A DNA stretch of 40,332 bases from a virus. The notes beneath the pieces are model-generated. The model made no database searches and had not been told where the DNA came from. It saw only the letters and a list, made by a program, of their open reading frames with translations. A program made the position numbers and the translations under genes. The DNA lies in IMG/VR virus record IMGVR_UViG_3300044712_000378, positions 1 through 40,332 of that record, one strand, 5' to 3'. Positions 29,654 through 36,943 of the stretch are shown here, one piece after another; position 1 is the first letter of the stretch, and each line of letters opens with the position of its first letter.

Positions 29654-31693
29654 TCAGGCGCGGTATTGCGCCATCATTTCTGGAGCTTCTCCACCGCTTC
29701 CTGACTGTGCAGGCGTTGTTCCGGGTTGGTCCATTCCTGGAGGCATTGCGCCATTCCCTGCAACTTCTGAAAGTCCTCCGGCCTGCATCTGGTCAACTTG
29801 TCCTTGATCGCTTCCAATTCCTGCTTCTGGCATAAGACCCATTTCTTGAAGCAGGAGTTTTGCAGCAACTCCCTCAGTTCCGCCGTCGTCATCATCGGAT
29901 TTGACAAGGGTTTCAACCTCCATAGCGTCGGCAAGTTGCCGTATCAGTTCGTCAAAGTCGATTTTCCCGGCCTGGGTCGCTTCCAAGGCTGCAGGGTCGG
30001 CAGGTATTTTGTTTAAAACCGTTCCGGCTACGTTGAGAAGCTGCATCAACCGTGCGGAGCGGAACTCTCTAACCATTGAGGACCGCACGCCCGTTGCACG
30101 TACGGAAACGGGCACCTTCAACTCTTCTCGCTGGTCAAATTCCTGGAACCAGCGATGTACGAAGCCGAGATGGTCTTCGATAACGTCATCCAGGCGCGTC
30201 AGTCTCGCTTTGGTGATGCGGTTGGAATTGGATTGAACGATGGATTGACCCGTTGCCGTGTTGGCATTCGGAGGCGCGTCAAGACCGGAGGTCTGCATGT
30301 TGACGCCCGTCACTTCGTCAGCGATTGACTTGTAGGTGTTGAGCATTTCCATGAGGCCGGATGTGTTGTCGGGAATCAGGACGGCATCTATTACCGGCCC
30401 CTCCGCCCCTGTCTTTGCGACCCACGGCTTACCAGGGTACAGGGTTACTAAATCTTGCCCCTCAACCGCGCGATCCGCGTAAAGCGTGAACATCGGAACA
30501 CAGGAAAAAGCTTTCCCCCGGTTGTAGAGTCGTAACGTGCCGTTGATAAGTCTCTGGGGGTCGAAGATGGACTCGGGCAGACCCATGCCCCAAAAGGAGG
30601 AGGGCTTAACGTCCCACACGTACCGAAGGAAGGGTTTGCGCGGCACTGGGTAAAAGGGGTTGAGCGATGCTTTTAAAACTTCACCGTCACACACGCAGAC
30701 GGTAACGCATACCCAATCGTTATCTTTGAGCTTTTTGCCGACCACGGAAAGACCAACGGAAGGGAACTGCTCCCGGATATCCTGAACTTTACACTCGCCC
30801 CAATACTCTAGGACGTAGACGTTCTCCGTCACACTAGCGTTGTCGTTTTTGCCATTCCGCAATGCCTGTTCCCACGATTCTGCGGTGCCTCCCCCCTTGC
30901 GTTCGGCAATGCGGTCCATTGCCGCTTGCGACCAACCCAACCTCTTACCGTCACGCCAGAACTTCTGCGGTGACATTCGATGCCGGATAACAATGGCGTC
31001 GGAGGATTCAACGTCGAGGGAATCGGGCGCAGGGTACACGTCCCAAGGGGAAACCACGATGGAGCCGGGGAACTCTTGCGAATCCTTTACCGCGACCTTG
31101 CGGCTGTTCCAAATGCCCTCTTTCTGATACTTGATAGAGTCCTTGGAAGACGGCACCGACACGCGAAGAAATCCAGTGCCGGACCAAATGGCGTCAAGGA
31201 TCATCCCGCGATACTTCCGGTCGATGCCGTCGTGCGCCAGCCATTCGCGGTAAATCTTTTTCAGGTCTTCTATCGCCTTTTCAATCTTCTCGCCTTCATT
31301 GGGGATGTCTGCCGCTTCCATACCAAGAGCTTGCTTGGCCGCTGAAAGCATCTTGGCGACTTTGCCAATCTTCTTTTCCATCTCCCCGGATTCGTCGGCT
31401 TCAAGGTCGAAGGTGTCGATGATGGACTGCGCCACGTCATCCATCTGAGCCAAGGCAGAGCGCACCTTCTCACCAGTAAGGCGGTAGAAAATGCCCATAC
31501 CTTCCGGCTGTGTCGCTTCGGCTTGGTTCCACGTGGCTTGGATGTCAGGCGAGAACTCGCCCAAGGTGTTGTAATACGCCTCGAGCCAGATTCTTTCCTG
31601 CGGCTGCCGCGCTTCCTTCGCACGTTCAAACGCATCCGTAACGTAGGATGCAAGCGCGGTCATTTCTTCTGTGCCTAACTTTTTATCTGCCAT
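29654..31693 (-). CDS. Portal protein
   Basis: I start at ATG 31693, the second of two adjacent ATGs, because GAGG then has a workable 6-base spacing. The 679-residue protein has portal landmarks: an N-terminal helix region (WLEAYYNTLGEFSPD), IWSGTGFLRVSVPSSKDS, VVSPWDVYPAPDSLDVESSD, SSFWGMGLPESIFDPQRLIN, GLDAPPNANTATGQSIVQSN and RLDDVIEDHLGFVHRWFQEF, then an acidic and Met/Gly-rich tail. It is of the P22/BPP-1 type for short-tailed phages. It forms the dodecamer through which DNA is packaged. Confidence 0.9.
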   Translation of the reverse strand: MADKKLGTEEMTALASYVTDAFERAKEARQPQERIWLEAYYNTLGEFSPDIQATWNQAEATQPEGMGIFYRLTGEKVRSALAQMDDVAQSIIDTFDLEADESGEMEKKIGKVAKMLSAAKQALGMEAADIPNEGEKIEKAIEDLKKIYREWLAHDGIDRKYRGMILDAIWSGTGFLRVSVPSSKDSIKYQKEGIWNSRKVAVKDSQEFPGSIVVSPWDVYPAPDSLDVESSDAIVIRHRMSPQKFWRDGKRLGWSQAAMDRIAERKGGGTAESWEQALRNGKNDNASVTENVYVLEYWGECKVQDIREQFPSVGLSVVGKKLKDNDWVCVTVCVCDGEVLKASLNPFYPVPRKPFLRYVWDVKPSSFWGMGLPESIFDPQRLINGTLRLYNRGKAFSCVPMFTLYADRAVEGQDLVTLYPGKPWVAKTGAEGPVIDAVLIPDNTSGLMEMLNTYKSIADEVTGVNMQTSGLDAPPNANTATGQSIVQSNSNRITKARLTRLDDVIEDHLGFVHRWFQEFDQREELKVPVSVRATGVRSSMVREFRSARLMQLLNVAGTVLNKIPADPAALEATQAGKIDFDELIRQLADAMEVETLVKSDDDDGGTEGVAAKLLLQEMGLMPEAGIGSDQGQVDQMQAGGLSEVAGNGAMPPGMDQPGTTPAQSGSGGEAPEMMAQYRA

Positions 31694-31738
31694 CATTCCC
31701 TCGGGCCGGTAGTTATCCGGCAAAAGAGGGTTAAATGC

Positions 31739-33151
31739 TTAGAAACCCATCGCTGAATCAATGGGTCGATGCTTCTGATTCAAGACCTTTGCAATATCGC
31801 TTCTTATGCCGCCTAATTGTTCGGCAAACCTAAGGCCCATGATCCCATAGCGAGTTGCAGACAAGAGGTCGTCAAACTCCTTGACCACACGTCCGTCTTT
31901 GCGGTGATACAGGCGGAACTCGTCGAACCATTCCGCAAGGTGGGCGAAGACCTTGAACCGTCCGGTTAGCATCCGGTCCAGCATGTCGAAGATTCCAGCC
32001 TCAACCCCGTTGGTCCCGTCCTCAAACGTGATGCGCTCGGGAAGCATCGAAAGACCTTGCGCTCGGTACTGTGAGGCAAGTTGTTCCCCGCTGCCCTTGT
32101 CGTGCTGCAATCCATCGTGAGGCCATGCAAACTTGACCTTCCAAGGTTTTACCGATGCGGCATGGATAACAGGAGTCGCCTCAGAACGTCGGTAGGCGTT
32201 GACCACGTAGACGCAATCGGAACCACGGTCCCAAGCGAGATGAACCGCCGCTGTGGGATGATCCCAGCCGAAGTCAATTCCACCGATGTGGACCCAATGA
32301 CGCGGAATCTCAAACGCCTGGACGCTGATAATGGATTCTTCAACGGGGAAGATGCGGCCACTACCCAAGATCGGGATGCCCTTGGTTCGGGCTTCCCGTT
32401 CGTGGGGAGGGAACTGCGCGATGATCCGCTCGCGTTCTTCGGCGGGGATGTGCAGCGCGTCCTCGATGGTCATGTTTGTATCGGCGGGCGTGTGAATCAA
32501 CTTGCGCACAACGTCGGTCATGCCAAGGAGAGGCGTAAACGTGGTGAAGATGATCCCGCCCGTGGCAATGGTGCGGGCCAGGGCTTCAGAGTAGATGTCT
32601 TGCGGGGGTTCTTCGTCCATCCAAACGACGTTGACCGGAGGGCCTTGCCACTTCTGCCTACCTTGCGCGTAGTATTTGCAGCGCACTGTAGACCACCCGC
32701 CCGACACATGCTTGATCTTGGCGTAGTCCAATAGGTCAGCCACGCCCAAGGCGCTTTTCTTCTCTCCAATCAATGCACCAGGGATAGCCCCGGTTCCCAT
32801 TTCCCCGACCATGCCGAAGAGAGCCCGTTGCGGATTGTCTCGGGTTGTTTCCCCGGTATCGGACCCAATCCATGCCAGTATCGGACGCTCAAACCTTCGG
32901 CCCTTCCACCATTCCGGGTACAACCCCGTGAGATGGTAAGCGACCTCACACCCACCCGCAAAGGTCTTGCCGTTCTGGTTGCCAGCGCGCAACAACCTCT
33001 CGCGTTGCGTCAGGCCGGTTGCGTGAAACTCAATCTGCTTGGGATAAGGGGAATATGTATAGAGCTTGCGCGTCTGCCTACGGCGCTCTTTCTCAAGGCG
33101 CAGAGCTAATTCTTGCCGCTTGGGGTCAAGAGCGGCGAGTGAGCTGTGCAA
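31739..33151 (-). CDS. terL: Terminase large subunit
   Basis: The start is TTG 33151, with GAGGACGAGC just upstream, inside the end of the small-subunit gene. The 470-residue protein has Walker A RAGNQNGKT (55-63), Walker B VVWMDEE (175-181), the coupling motif FTTFTP (202-207) and the nuclease residues D293 and D297 in GIDFGWDHPTA, with D427/D428 in EFDDLLSATRYG. ATPase and RNase H-like nuclease domains are thus intact. It drives DNA into the head and cuts concatemers. The 26-base overlap ties expression to the small subunit. Confidence 0.93.
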   Translation of the reverse strand: MHSSLAALDPKRQELALRLEKERRRQTRKLYTYSPYPKQIEFHATGLTQRERLLRAGNQNGKTFAGGCEVAYHLTGLYPEWWKGRRFERPILAWIGSDTGETTRDNPQRALFGMVGEMGTGAIPGALIGEKKSALGVADLLDYAKIKHVSGGWSTVRCKYYAQGRQKWQGPPVNVVWMDEEPPQDIYSEALARTIATGGIIFTTFTPLLGMTDVVRKLIHTPADTNMTIEDALHIPAEERERIIAQFPPHEREARTKGIPILGSGRIFPVEESIISVQAFEIPRHWVHIGGIDFGWDHPTAAVHLAWDRGSDCVYVVNAYRRSEATPVIHAASVKPWKVKFAWPHDGLQHDKGSGEQLASQYRAQGLSMLPERITFEDGTNGVEAGIFDMLDRMLTGRFKVFAHLAEWFDEFRLYHRKDGRVVKEFDDLLSATRYGIMGLRFAEQLGGIRSDIAKVLNQKHRPIDSAMGF

Positions 33152-33668
33152 GCTCGTCCTCGATCTCTTGGTCGGTCATGGCCGCAAGGCGATGATTGAT
33201 GTCAAGCTCTTGCTTGTCGCGCCAATGGTCCGACTGGCGATTCTTGAGCCAGAATATGCAGGCGGTTGTATCGGGAGGGTATTTCTCTTGAAAGGGTACA
33301 ATGACGGGTTGGCCGTCGTGTTGAAATATCTTCTCGGAAGGATGTTCGTAACCAAGAGCGCGCTCGTACAGACTGCGCTCTACTCGTGCGTCGGCTTCTG
33401 TCTTCCAATCCTTTAAGGCATCCGAAAACTCAGCGTGTTCGACTTTCCACAAATACCAAGTTGACACCGCAACGCCAAAGAACTTCGCCATTTCCTCATC
33501 GGTCCACCCCTTGCGCGCTACAAACTCCACTTGCGCTAAATCGAGTGTGCCGAATTTGGAAGGTCTTCCCCCTTTGTTCTCTTGGCCCTCAGACAAAAAA
33601 GAACTCCCCTTGGCGTTGGAGGAACGCTTCGGGGAGTCGGAGGGAACTTTAGGGGTTTTCGGTGCCAT
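33126..33668 (-). CDS. Terminase small subunit
   Basis: The product contains NKGGRPSKF, an HTH segment (GWTDEEMAKFFGVAVSTWYL) and PDTTACIFWLKNRQSDHWRD, the classic small-terminase series. ATG 33668 gives 180 residues but has no ribosome site and lies near the expected transcript start. A TTG at 33596 has AGGGGAG seven bases upstream (33604-33610) and gives 156 residues, so it may be the true start. It would recognise the packaging site. It is the first gene of the late operon, just behind two palindromic operators. Confidence 0.82.
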   Translation of the reverse strand: MAPKTPKVPSDSPKRSSNAKGSSFLSEGQENKGGRPSKFGTLDLAQVEFVARKGWTDEEMAKFFGVAVSTWYLWKVEHAEFSDALKDWKTEADARVERSLYERALGYEHPSEKIFQHDGQPVIVPFQEKYPPDTTACIFWLKNRQSDHWRDKQELDINHRLAAMTDQEIEDELAQLTRRS

Positions 33669-33727
33669 GTGACGTAAATTGTCACATTTGGGCTGCCGTG
33701 TCAAGCGGAAGTGACAAAAATTGTCAC
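33669..33727. promoter_or_regulatory. Late promoter region with twin 17-bp palindromic operators
   Basis: GTGACGTAAATTGTCAC (33669-33685) and GTGACAAAAATTGTCAC (33711-33727) differ at two central positions. Both are inverted repeats of GTGAC, and their centres lie 42 bp apart, four helical turns. Between them the minus strand carries TTGACA (33699-33704); the best -10, GACAAT, is only 15 bases downstream. The arrangement suggests control of the late operon by a dimer that binds both sites on one DNA face. The regulator is not identified. Confidence 0.7.
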
Positions 33728-33735
33728 ATAGGTTA

Positions 33736-34047
33736 TTACGTGTTGTTCGACATATCTGCCCGCCCAGCTCCGTAAGGGTGGCCCCTAAGTGCTGCGAATA
33801 AATCTCTCACGATATTGTTGGCTTCGTTGCTATATTGTTTTGGTTTATCGGCAGCACACGTGGAACACGGAAAATATTGGCATTTCACCCCGTTAACTCG
33901 GTAGCATAATCTTTTCTGAACAGCTCTCATGCATCCAGTCTGGCTAGATATAGATGCCATGTGACTTAGAAGGAAATCCATTATCCCAGCCGTATCCGAC
34001 ATAGGTGCATCGAAATATACTTCAACCATTTTTTCTTGTGCGTTCAT
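33736..34047 (-). CDS. Small cysteine-containing protein upstream of the terminase
   Basis: The start at ATG 34047 follows AACAAGGAGGGGAA. The 103-residue product has a strand-helix opening (VEVYFDAPMSDTAGIMDFLL) and a section with TGCMR, LCYRVNGVKCQYFPCSTCAA, whose cysteines could bind zinc. I do not recognise it. As the gene just upstream of the late operators, it may be regulatory, which is only positional inference. Confidence 0.6.
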   Translation of the reverse strand: MNAQEKMVEVYFDAPMSDTAGIMDFLLSHMASISSQTGCMRAVQKRLCYRVNGVKCQYFPCSTCAADKPKQYSNEANNIVRDLFAALRGHPYGAGRADMSNNT

Positions 34048-34265
34048 TTCCCCTCCTTGTTTGATTTCCGTTGTATCCGCTCGGACGGCTTTCAAACACC
34101 ATCCCGGCCCATAAAAATATCATCCCGTCTGGAAACAACGCGCACAAGCCCTTTTGCAAACTATTTTCGCTTTTCTTAAAATATTTCGCTTCCCCCTATT
34201 GACTTAATATCAAGACGGCGCTATTCTCTACCCATACACAAACACAAACGCGAGGAGAACTAAAA
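34048..34265. other. Divergent intergenic region
   Basis: About 218 bp separate the leftward 103-residue gene from the rightward short operon. The segment near 34150-34200 is A/T-rich. A good rightward promoter lies at 34199-34227. I see no convincing leftward promoter for the gene at 34047 and no other conserved structure. Confidence 0.6.
34199..34227 (+). promoter_or_regulatory. Sigma70 promoter of the short rightward unit
   Basis: TTGACT (34199-34204) and TATTCT (34222-34227) are separated by 17 bases, 38 bases before the first start codon. The match to consensus is good at both boxes. It would transcribe the 73-residue gene, the hammerhead ribozyme and the RHH-like gene. Confidence 0.75.
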
Positions 34266-34487
34266 ATGGAAAAGATAAAAAGATACACAGTTGACGTAAC
34301 CAAGGTTGACGGAATGAAAAGCACCTATTTTGTGGCCGCTCTTTCCTGCGGCGGGGCCGAAAAAGCAGTCCTTAAAAATGTCTACAACGCCAAGTACGCG
34401 CTGGCCGAAGAAATGACCGAACTCGGCCACTTCTACCCTGATCTAATCTCGGAGGCAGTAGGGCGCGAATTATATAATCGCCTTTAG
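34266..34487 (+). CDS. Small hypothetical protein before the ribozyme
   Basis: A 73-residue protein from ATG 34266, preceded by GCGAGGAGAACTAAAA. It reads MEKIKRYTVDVTKVDGMKST, then YFVAALSCGGAEKAVLKNVY and a helical end. It may adopt a strand-helix fold, but I do not recognise the family. Its stop TAG (34485-34487) provides the first base of the hammerhead ribozyme. Confidence 0.65.
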   Translation: MEKIKRYTVDVTKVDGMKSTYFVAALSCGGAEKAVLKNVYNAKYALAEEMTELGHFYPDLISEAVGRELYNRL

Positions 34488-34538
34488 GCCGAAACGCCCT
34501 CCGGGGCGTCCACCCGTCAGGCGGGTGCTGATGAGGCC
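34487..34538 (+). ncRNA. Type II hammerhead ribozyme
   Basis: All parts of a permuted hammerhead are present in order. Stem II 3' strand GGCC (34487-34490) is followed by GAAA (34491-34494). Stem III is CGCCC, loop TCCG, GGGCG (34495-34508), then T and C (34509-34510), the cleavage dinucleotide U-H. Stem I is CACCCG, loop TCAGG, CGGGTG (34511-34527). The invariant CTGATGA (34528-34534) leads into the stem II 5' strand GGCC (34535-34538). Stem II can extend as TTT (34483-34485) with AAA (34540-34542) across an A/C mismatch. Cleavage is predicted between 34510 and 34511, which splits the transcript between the two small genes. Confidence 0.88.
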
Positions 34539-34551
34539 CAAAGGAGATACT

Positions 34552-34716
34552 ATGAGAGTCCGCAACAAAGAGATCGCCACCAAAAACCACGCCGATTTTC
34601 GAGCACGGATGAAAAAGATGGGCTACCGCCAGGTGTCGGTTTGGGTGCTGGATTGCGATGCGCCCAAAATCCGCGCCTTGGCCGAGGAACTGAAAAACAA
34701 AAGGCCATCCGGTTAG
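34552..34716 (+). CDS. Small RHH-like DNA-binding protein
   Basis: The start at ATG 34552 follows AAAGGAGATACT, just 13 bases after the ribozyme. The 54-residue product (MRVRNKEIATKNHADFRARM, then GYRQVSVWVLDCDAPKIRA and LAEELKN) has a short strand VSVWV and two helices, as in phage RHH proteins of the 'YRQVSVWVP' type. It resembles the 47-residue protein at 39729-39872. It is a candidate transcription regulator; its targets are unknown. Confidence 0.65.
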   Translation: MRVRNKEIATKNHADFRARMKKMGYRQVSVWVLDCDAPKIRALAEELKNKRPSG

Positions 34717-34996
34717 GGATAGCCTCTTGCCGACGAGCGGGGTTCTTTAGGCTGACAAATAACGTTCGGTCGGTATCACTCGTTCGACATGCCGTCGCGT
34801 TCAAACGATTCCCAAGACCGTATTTGCCTTTTGGGACTTACTCCGTCGAGTGGAACCCTATCCATCGGTGCCTTACTTCATGCTCGCCTGAAACGCCGGT
34901 AGGTTTAACCCCATCTTCGGCGTCTTGCTGCCCGTAGGCAGTCTCACAAGCCCGTTTCCGGGTACTGTGCGAGTATACTGCAACCTGTTGTGGGCG
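34717..34996. other. Non-coding region with dense hairpins between convergent operons
   Basis: No convincing ORF with a ribosome site is seen. Many short stems can form: TCCCAA/TTGGGA (34810-34815 with 34831-34836), ACTC/GAGT (34840-34851), ACGCCG/CGGCGT (34893-34898 with 34918-34923), CTGCC/GGCAG (34928-34941) flanked by CTTG/CAAG (34924-34927 with 34947-34950), and CCCG/CGGG (34951-34962). It lies where the rightward unit and leftward early operon converge. It may be a structured RNA or a tandem terminator region, but no T-run follows these stems. Confidence 0.5.
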
Positions 34997-35113
34997 TCAA
35001 CACGATCCCCCGAAAATGGCCTTGAACATGTGAACCCACAATACAACCGCCATCCACAAACCTATCGCCACGACAATGAAACCCATAGCCACGCCTAAAA
35101 ATTTATTCCACAT
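34997..35113 (-). CDS. 38-residue membrane microprotein
   Basis: ATG 35113 follows GGAGGGATTGAGC, three bases below the HNH stop. The product (MWNKFLGVAMGFIVVAIGLW, then MAVVLWVHMFKAIFGGSC) has a single long hydrophobic segment. It is the last gene of the leftward early operon. Function unknown. Confidence 0.6.
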   Translation of the reverse strand: MWNKFLGVAMGFIVVAIGLWMAVVLWVHMFKAIFGGSC

Positions 35114-35115
35114 GC

Positions 35116-35388
35116 TCAATCCCTCCACCCTTTGTCCTTCGGTTCCTTGCCGTGTTCTCTATCATGGCATATAGCGCACAGTAGGGCCGTATTTTCAACG
35201 CTGTCCTCTCCCCCTTGGCTTCGGTGCGTCTTGTGGTGAAAGTTGAACGTGCGAGGTTCTTGGAGCGTCCTGCCGCACTTCTCGCACCGATGCGCCCGAG
35301 TCTCCCACACCACACGACAAACTTCTTTCCATGCGGCCCACTTCTTTGCACGCTTGGCGGCGGTGCGCTTGCTTGGCTTTAGCACCAC
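35116..35388 (-). CDS. HNH endonuclease, short form
   Basis: A 90-residue protein from GTG 35388, or from the next GTG at 35385. Its active site is compact: C35-x-x-C38 (CEKCG), FHHKTH at 50-55, then N66 (VENTALL) and CAICHDREHG with C71, C74, H75 and H79. The N-terminus is basic. The sequence is typical of free-standing phage HNH nucleases that work with terminase or nick DNA. No strong ribosome site was found, and it overlaps the membrane microprotein upstream. Confidence 0.75.
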   Translation of the reverse strand: MVLKPSKRTAAKRAKKWAAWKEVCRVVWETRAHRCEKCGRTLQEPRTFNFHHKTHRSQGGEDSVENTALLCAICHDREHGKEPKDKGWRD

Positions 35389-35504
35389 TTATCCATCGCC
35401 CATACTATCAAGCCCAAGCATACCCAAAAAATTAGACACAACAATATGGCTACCAGCAACCCAACGCCCAGAAAAATCAGAGTTGATAACACCGTAGATA
35501 TCAT
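35379..35504 (-). CDS. 41-residue membrane microprotein
   Basis: ATG 35504 overlaps the upstream stop as TGATG and has AGAGGACAAG just before it. The product is almost all hydrophobic (ISTVLSTLIFLGVGLLVAIL, then LCLIFWVCLGLIVWAMDKWC), enough for one long or two short membrane helices. It overlaps the HNH start. Function unknown. Confidence 0.6.
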   Translation of the reverse strand: MISTVLSTLIFLGVGLLVAILLCLIFWVCLGLIVWAMDKWC

Positions 35505-35791
35505 CACTTGTCCTCTGGGATCAGCATGAAGGCGATGGGTCGGTACATCCTACCTTCGGAGTCGGCAAACCAAAGGCCTCTTGCGCCGGATTTCAACCGT
35601 TTGGAAACGTAGGAACCTATTGCGTAATATCCTTCGCCGCAGTTGAGAAAGAGAGACTTCCCCTTTGGCGCTTGGATCATGTCGTGGTTCCAGCGGAAGG
35701 CGGATAGTGCCTGTTCTGCGTCGCGGTACTCGACATAATCGCCATCCGGGTCTTCAACTAAATCGTCACAGTCCATGCTATAACGCTGCAT
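35504..35791 (-). CDS. Small conserved early protein
   Basis: The start at ATG 35791 follows AAAGGAGAAAACG. The 95-residue product opens MQRYSMDCDDLVEDPDGDYV, then EYRDAEQALSAFRWNHDMIQ, followed by a beta end (GEGYYAIGSYVSKRLKSGAR). The opening resembles many phage proteins with a YEDAE-like motif. No function is known to me. Confidence 0.65.
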   Translation of the reverse strand: MQRYSMDCDDLVEDPDGDYVEYRDAEQALSAFRWNHDMIQAPKGKSLFLNCGEGYYAIGSYVSKRLKSGARGLWFADSEGRMYRPIAFMLIPEDK

Positions 35792-35957
35792 CGTTTTCTC
35801 CTTTCCCCTCCCAAAACCTTCCCTCACGCCCGCATCGTCCGGTCAGTCGGGCGAAGAGCCAGCCGGGGGAACGCTCATAGTTAACCCAGCCTCGCCCCCA
35901 GCACCACCTCTTGAAGCAGTGCCGGCACGTCTCGCACGTCCTTTCGGGGCGGGTCAT
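35778..35957 (-). CDS. Small cysteine-rich protein
   Basis: I start at ATG 35957, overlapping the upstream stop as ATGA. The 59-residue product reads MTRPERTCETCRHCFKRWCW, then a Trp/Arg-rich part and one more cysteine (TGRCG). A zinc site is likely. It overlaps the next start by 14 bases. Function unknown. Confidence 0.6.
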   Translation of the reverse strand: MTRPERTCETCRHCFKRWCWGRGWVNYERSPGWLFARLTGRCGREGRFWEGKGENDAAL

Positions 35958-36193
35958 GCCATTAGGTCTTTCTGCCACACGGCAAGACATCTCTTACAGG
36001 TGATGGTGTGAGAAAAAGCTTCCTCCAAAGGCCAACCCTTGTCATATACTATACCGCAGAATGAAGTATTGTGGTGTTCCGAGCCAGGGGATACACCGCG
36101 ATGCGAGGTGAGATGGGCCTTGCCAGTCTTTGGGTGTTTCCTCCACTCGCTATGAGCAGGAGGAAAATAAGTCACTTCGCACATCCCTTTCAT
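35954..36193 (-). CDS. Small His/Cys-containing phage protein
   Basis: ATG 36193 follows AAGGAGCCGAC and overlaps the upstream stop as ATGA. The 79-residue product has TYFPPAHSEWRKHPKTGKAH, then SEHHNTSFCG and ITCKRCLAVW. The C and H residues could form a zinc site. I recognise no family. Confidence 0.62.
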   Translation of the reverse strand: MKGMCEVTYFPPAHSEWRKHPKTGKAHLTSHRGVSPGSEHHNTSFCGIVYDKGWPLEEAFSHTITCKRCLAVWQKDLMA

Positions 36194-36483
36194 GTCGGCT
36201 CCTTCTTGTCCAGGAGGGCGCGGATATTGTTCTTAATCTCTTTGGTAGACTTAAAAACTTTGTCGCCATCCGAGTCTATAAACACAAATAGTTTATCGGG
36301 TATCGCATCTATCACCTCTTCCAGCGCCTCCCTTCTCGCCTCGGCCTTCTCGGCAGCGATACGGGCGGTGAGTAGGTCGTAGGTGAATGCTTTCCCGTTT
36401 GGTTCGTCAATCCCGAAAGAAAAATCGGTGGATACACTCCAGTCTGTATAAATGATTACTGATATTCCTTCCGGCTTGCTCAT
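36190..36483 (-). CDS. Small hypothetical early protein
   Basis: I start at ATG 36483, preceded by AAAGGCAGGGAT and overlapping the upstream stop as ATGA. The 97-residue product has a strand-rich opening (GISVIIYTDWSVSTDFSFGI) and a helix with EKAEARREALEEVIDAIPDK. Function unknown. Confidence 0.6.
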   Translation of the reverse strand: MSKPEGISVIIYTDWSVSTDFSFGIDEPNGKAFTYDLLTARIAAEKAEARREALEEVIDAIPDKLFVFIDSDGDKVFKSTKEIKNNIRALLDKKEPT

Positions 36484-36707
36484 ATCCCTGCCTTTCTGCA
36501 ATATGGGCACCCATTAACCGTGAGCGGAGGGTACACGGTGTTATTCGCGTGTATGCTATGACCACATTCCAGTTCCACAACCCAAAAGATTGAGCCGCAT
36601 CCTCGATCTTTATATGCCTCGACAACACGCACCCTGCCTTTGGGAGTTTTCCTGGTAGACACGTTTTTGAGCGTCAACCCCCCATTCCCTACGCGCTCCC
36701 AACTCAT
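36480..36707 (-). CDS. Small hypothetical protein with C-terminal zinc knuckle
   Basis: I start at ATG 36707, which overlaps the upstream stop as ATGA and follows AAAGGCAGGGCT. The same leader is seen at the next gene, suggesting duplicated junctions. The 75-residue product has RVRVVEAYKDRGCGSIFWVV, LECGHSIHAN and CPYCRKAG, a likely zinc site. Function unknown. Confidence 0.6.
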   Translation of the reverse strand: MSWERVGNGGLTLKNVSTRKTPKGRVRVVEAYKDRGCGSIFWVVELECGHSIHANNTVYPPLTVNGCPYCRKAGI

Positions 36708-36943
36708 AGCCCTGCCTTTCTGAACGCACGCTTTGAAATGCACGAGGCGCATTCGCACGGCTTCTCGTCCCCTTCGCAGCTCCAGTTCGCCATTACCCGC
36801 AGCGCCTCCACCATGTCGGGGAGGGCGACGATGAGGTCTACGCGCTCTTCCGTGGCGCAACGATAAATCAAGTCATTGCCCGCTCGGATGTACCACCATC
36901 CGTCTGTGCCTTTTATTTTTTCCCACTGCTCCCCGGTTTTCAT
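36704..36943 (-). CDS. Small conserved early protein
   Basis: A 79-residue protein from ATG 36943 that overlaps both neighbours as ATGA. It reads WWYIRAGNDLIYRCATEERV, then DLIVALPDMVEALRVMANWS and a cysteine tail (CECASCISKR). The 'IYRCATxERxxLIxALPxMxEAL' pattern is common in small phage and prophage proteins of unknown function. Confidence 0.62.
   Translation of the reverse strand: MKTGEQWEKIKGTDGWWYIRAGNDLIYRCATEERVDLIVALPDMVEALRVMANWSCEGDEKPCECASCISKRAFRKAGL

Noticed and set aside
12027-33151. Diversity-generating retroelement, as in BPP-1
   Set aside because: The head genes recall BPP-1, but I found no reverse transcriptase, Avd-like gene or template/variable repeat pair.
33669-33704. 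Small terminase start at TTG 33704
   Set aside because: This TTG is the first three bases of the putative -35 box and lacks a ribosome site.
34890-34945. A second hammerhead ribozyme (GAAA, then ACGCCG...CGGCGT and C, then CTGCC/GGCAG)
   Set aside because: Stem III, the U-C site and a stem I-like hairpin are present, but no CTGATGA core follows and no closing stem II is found.
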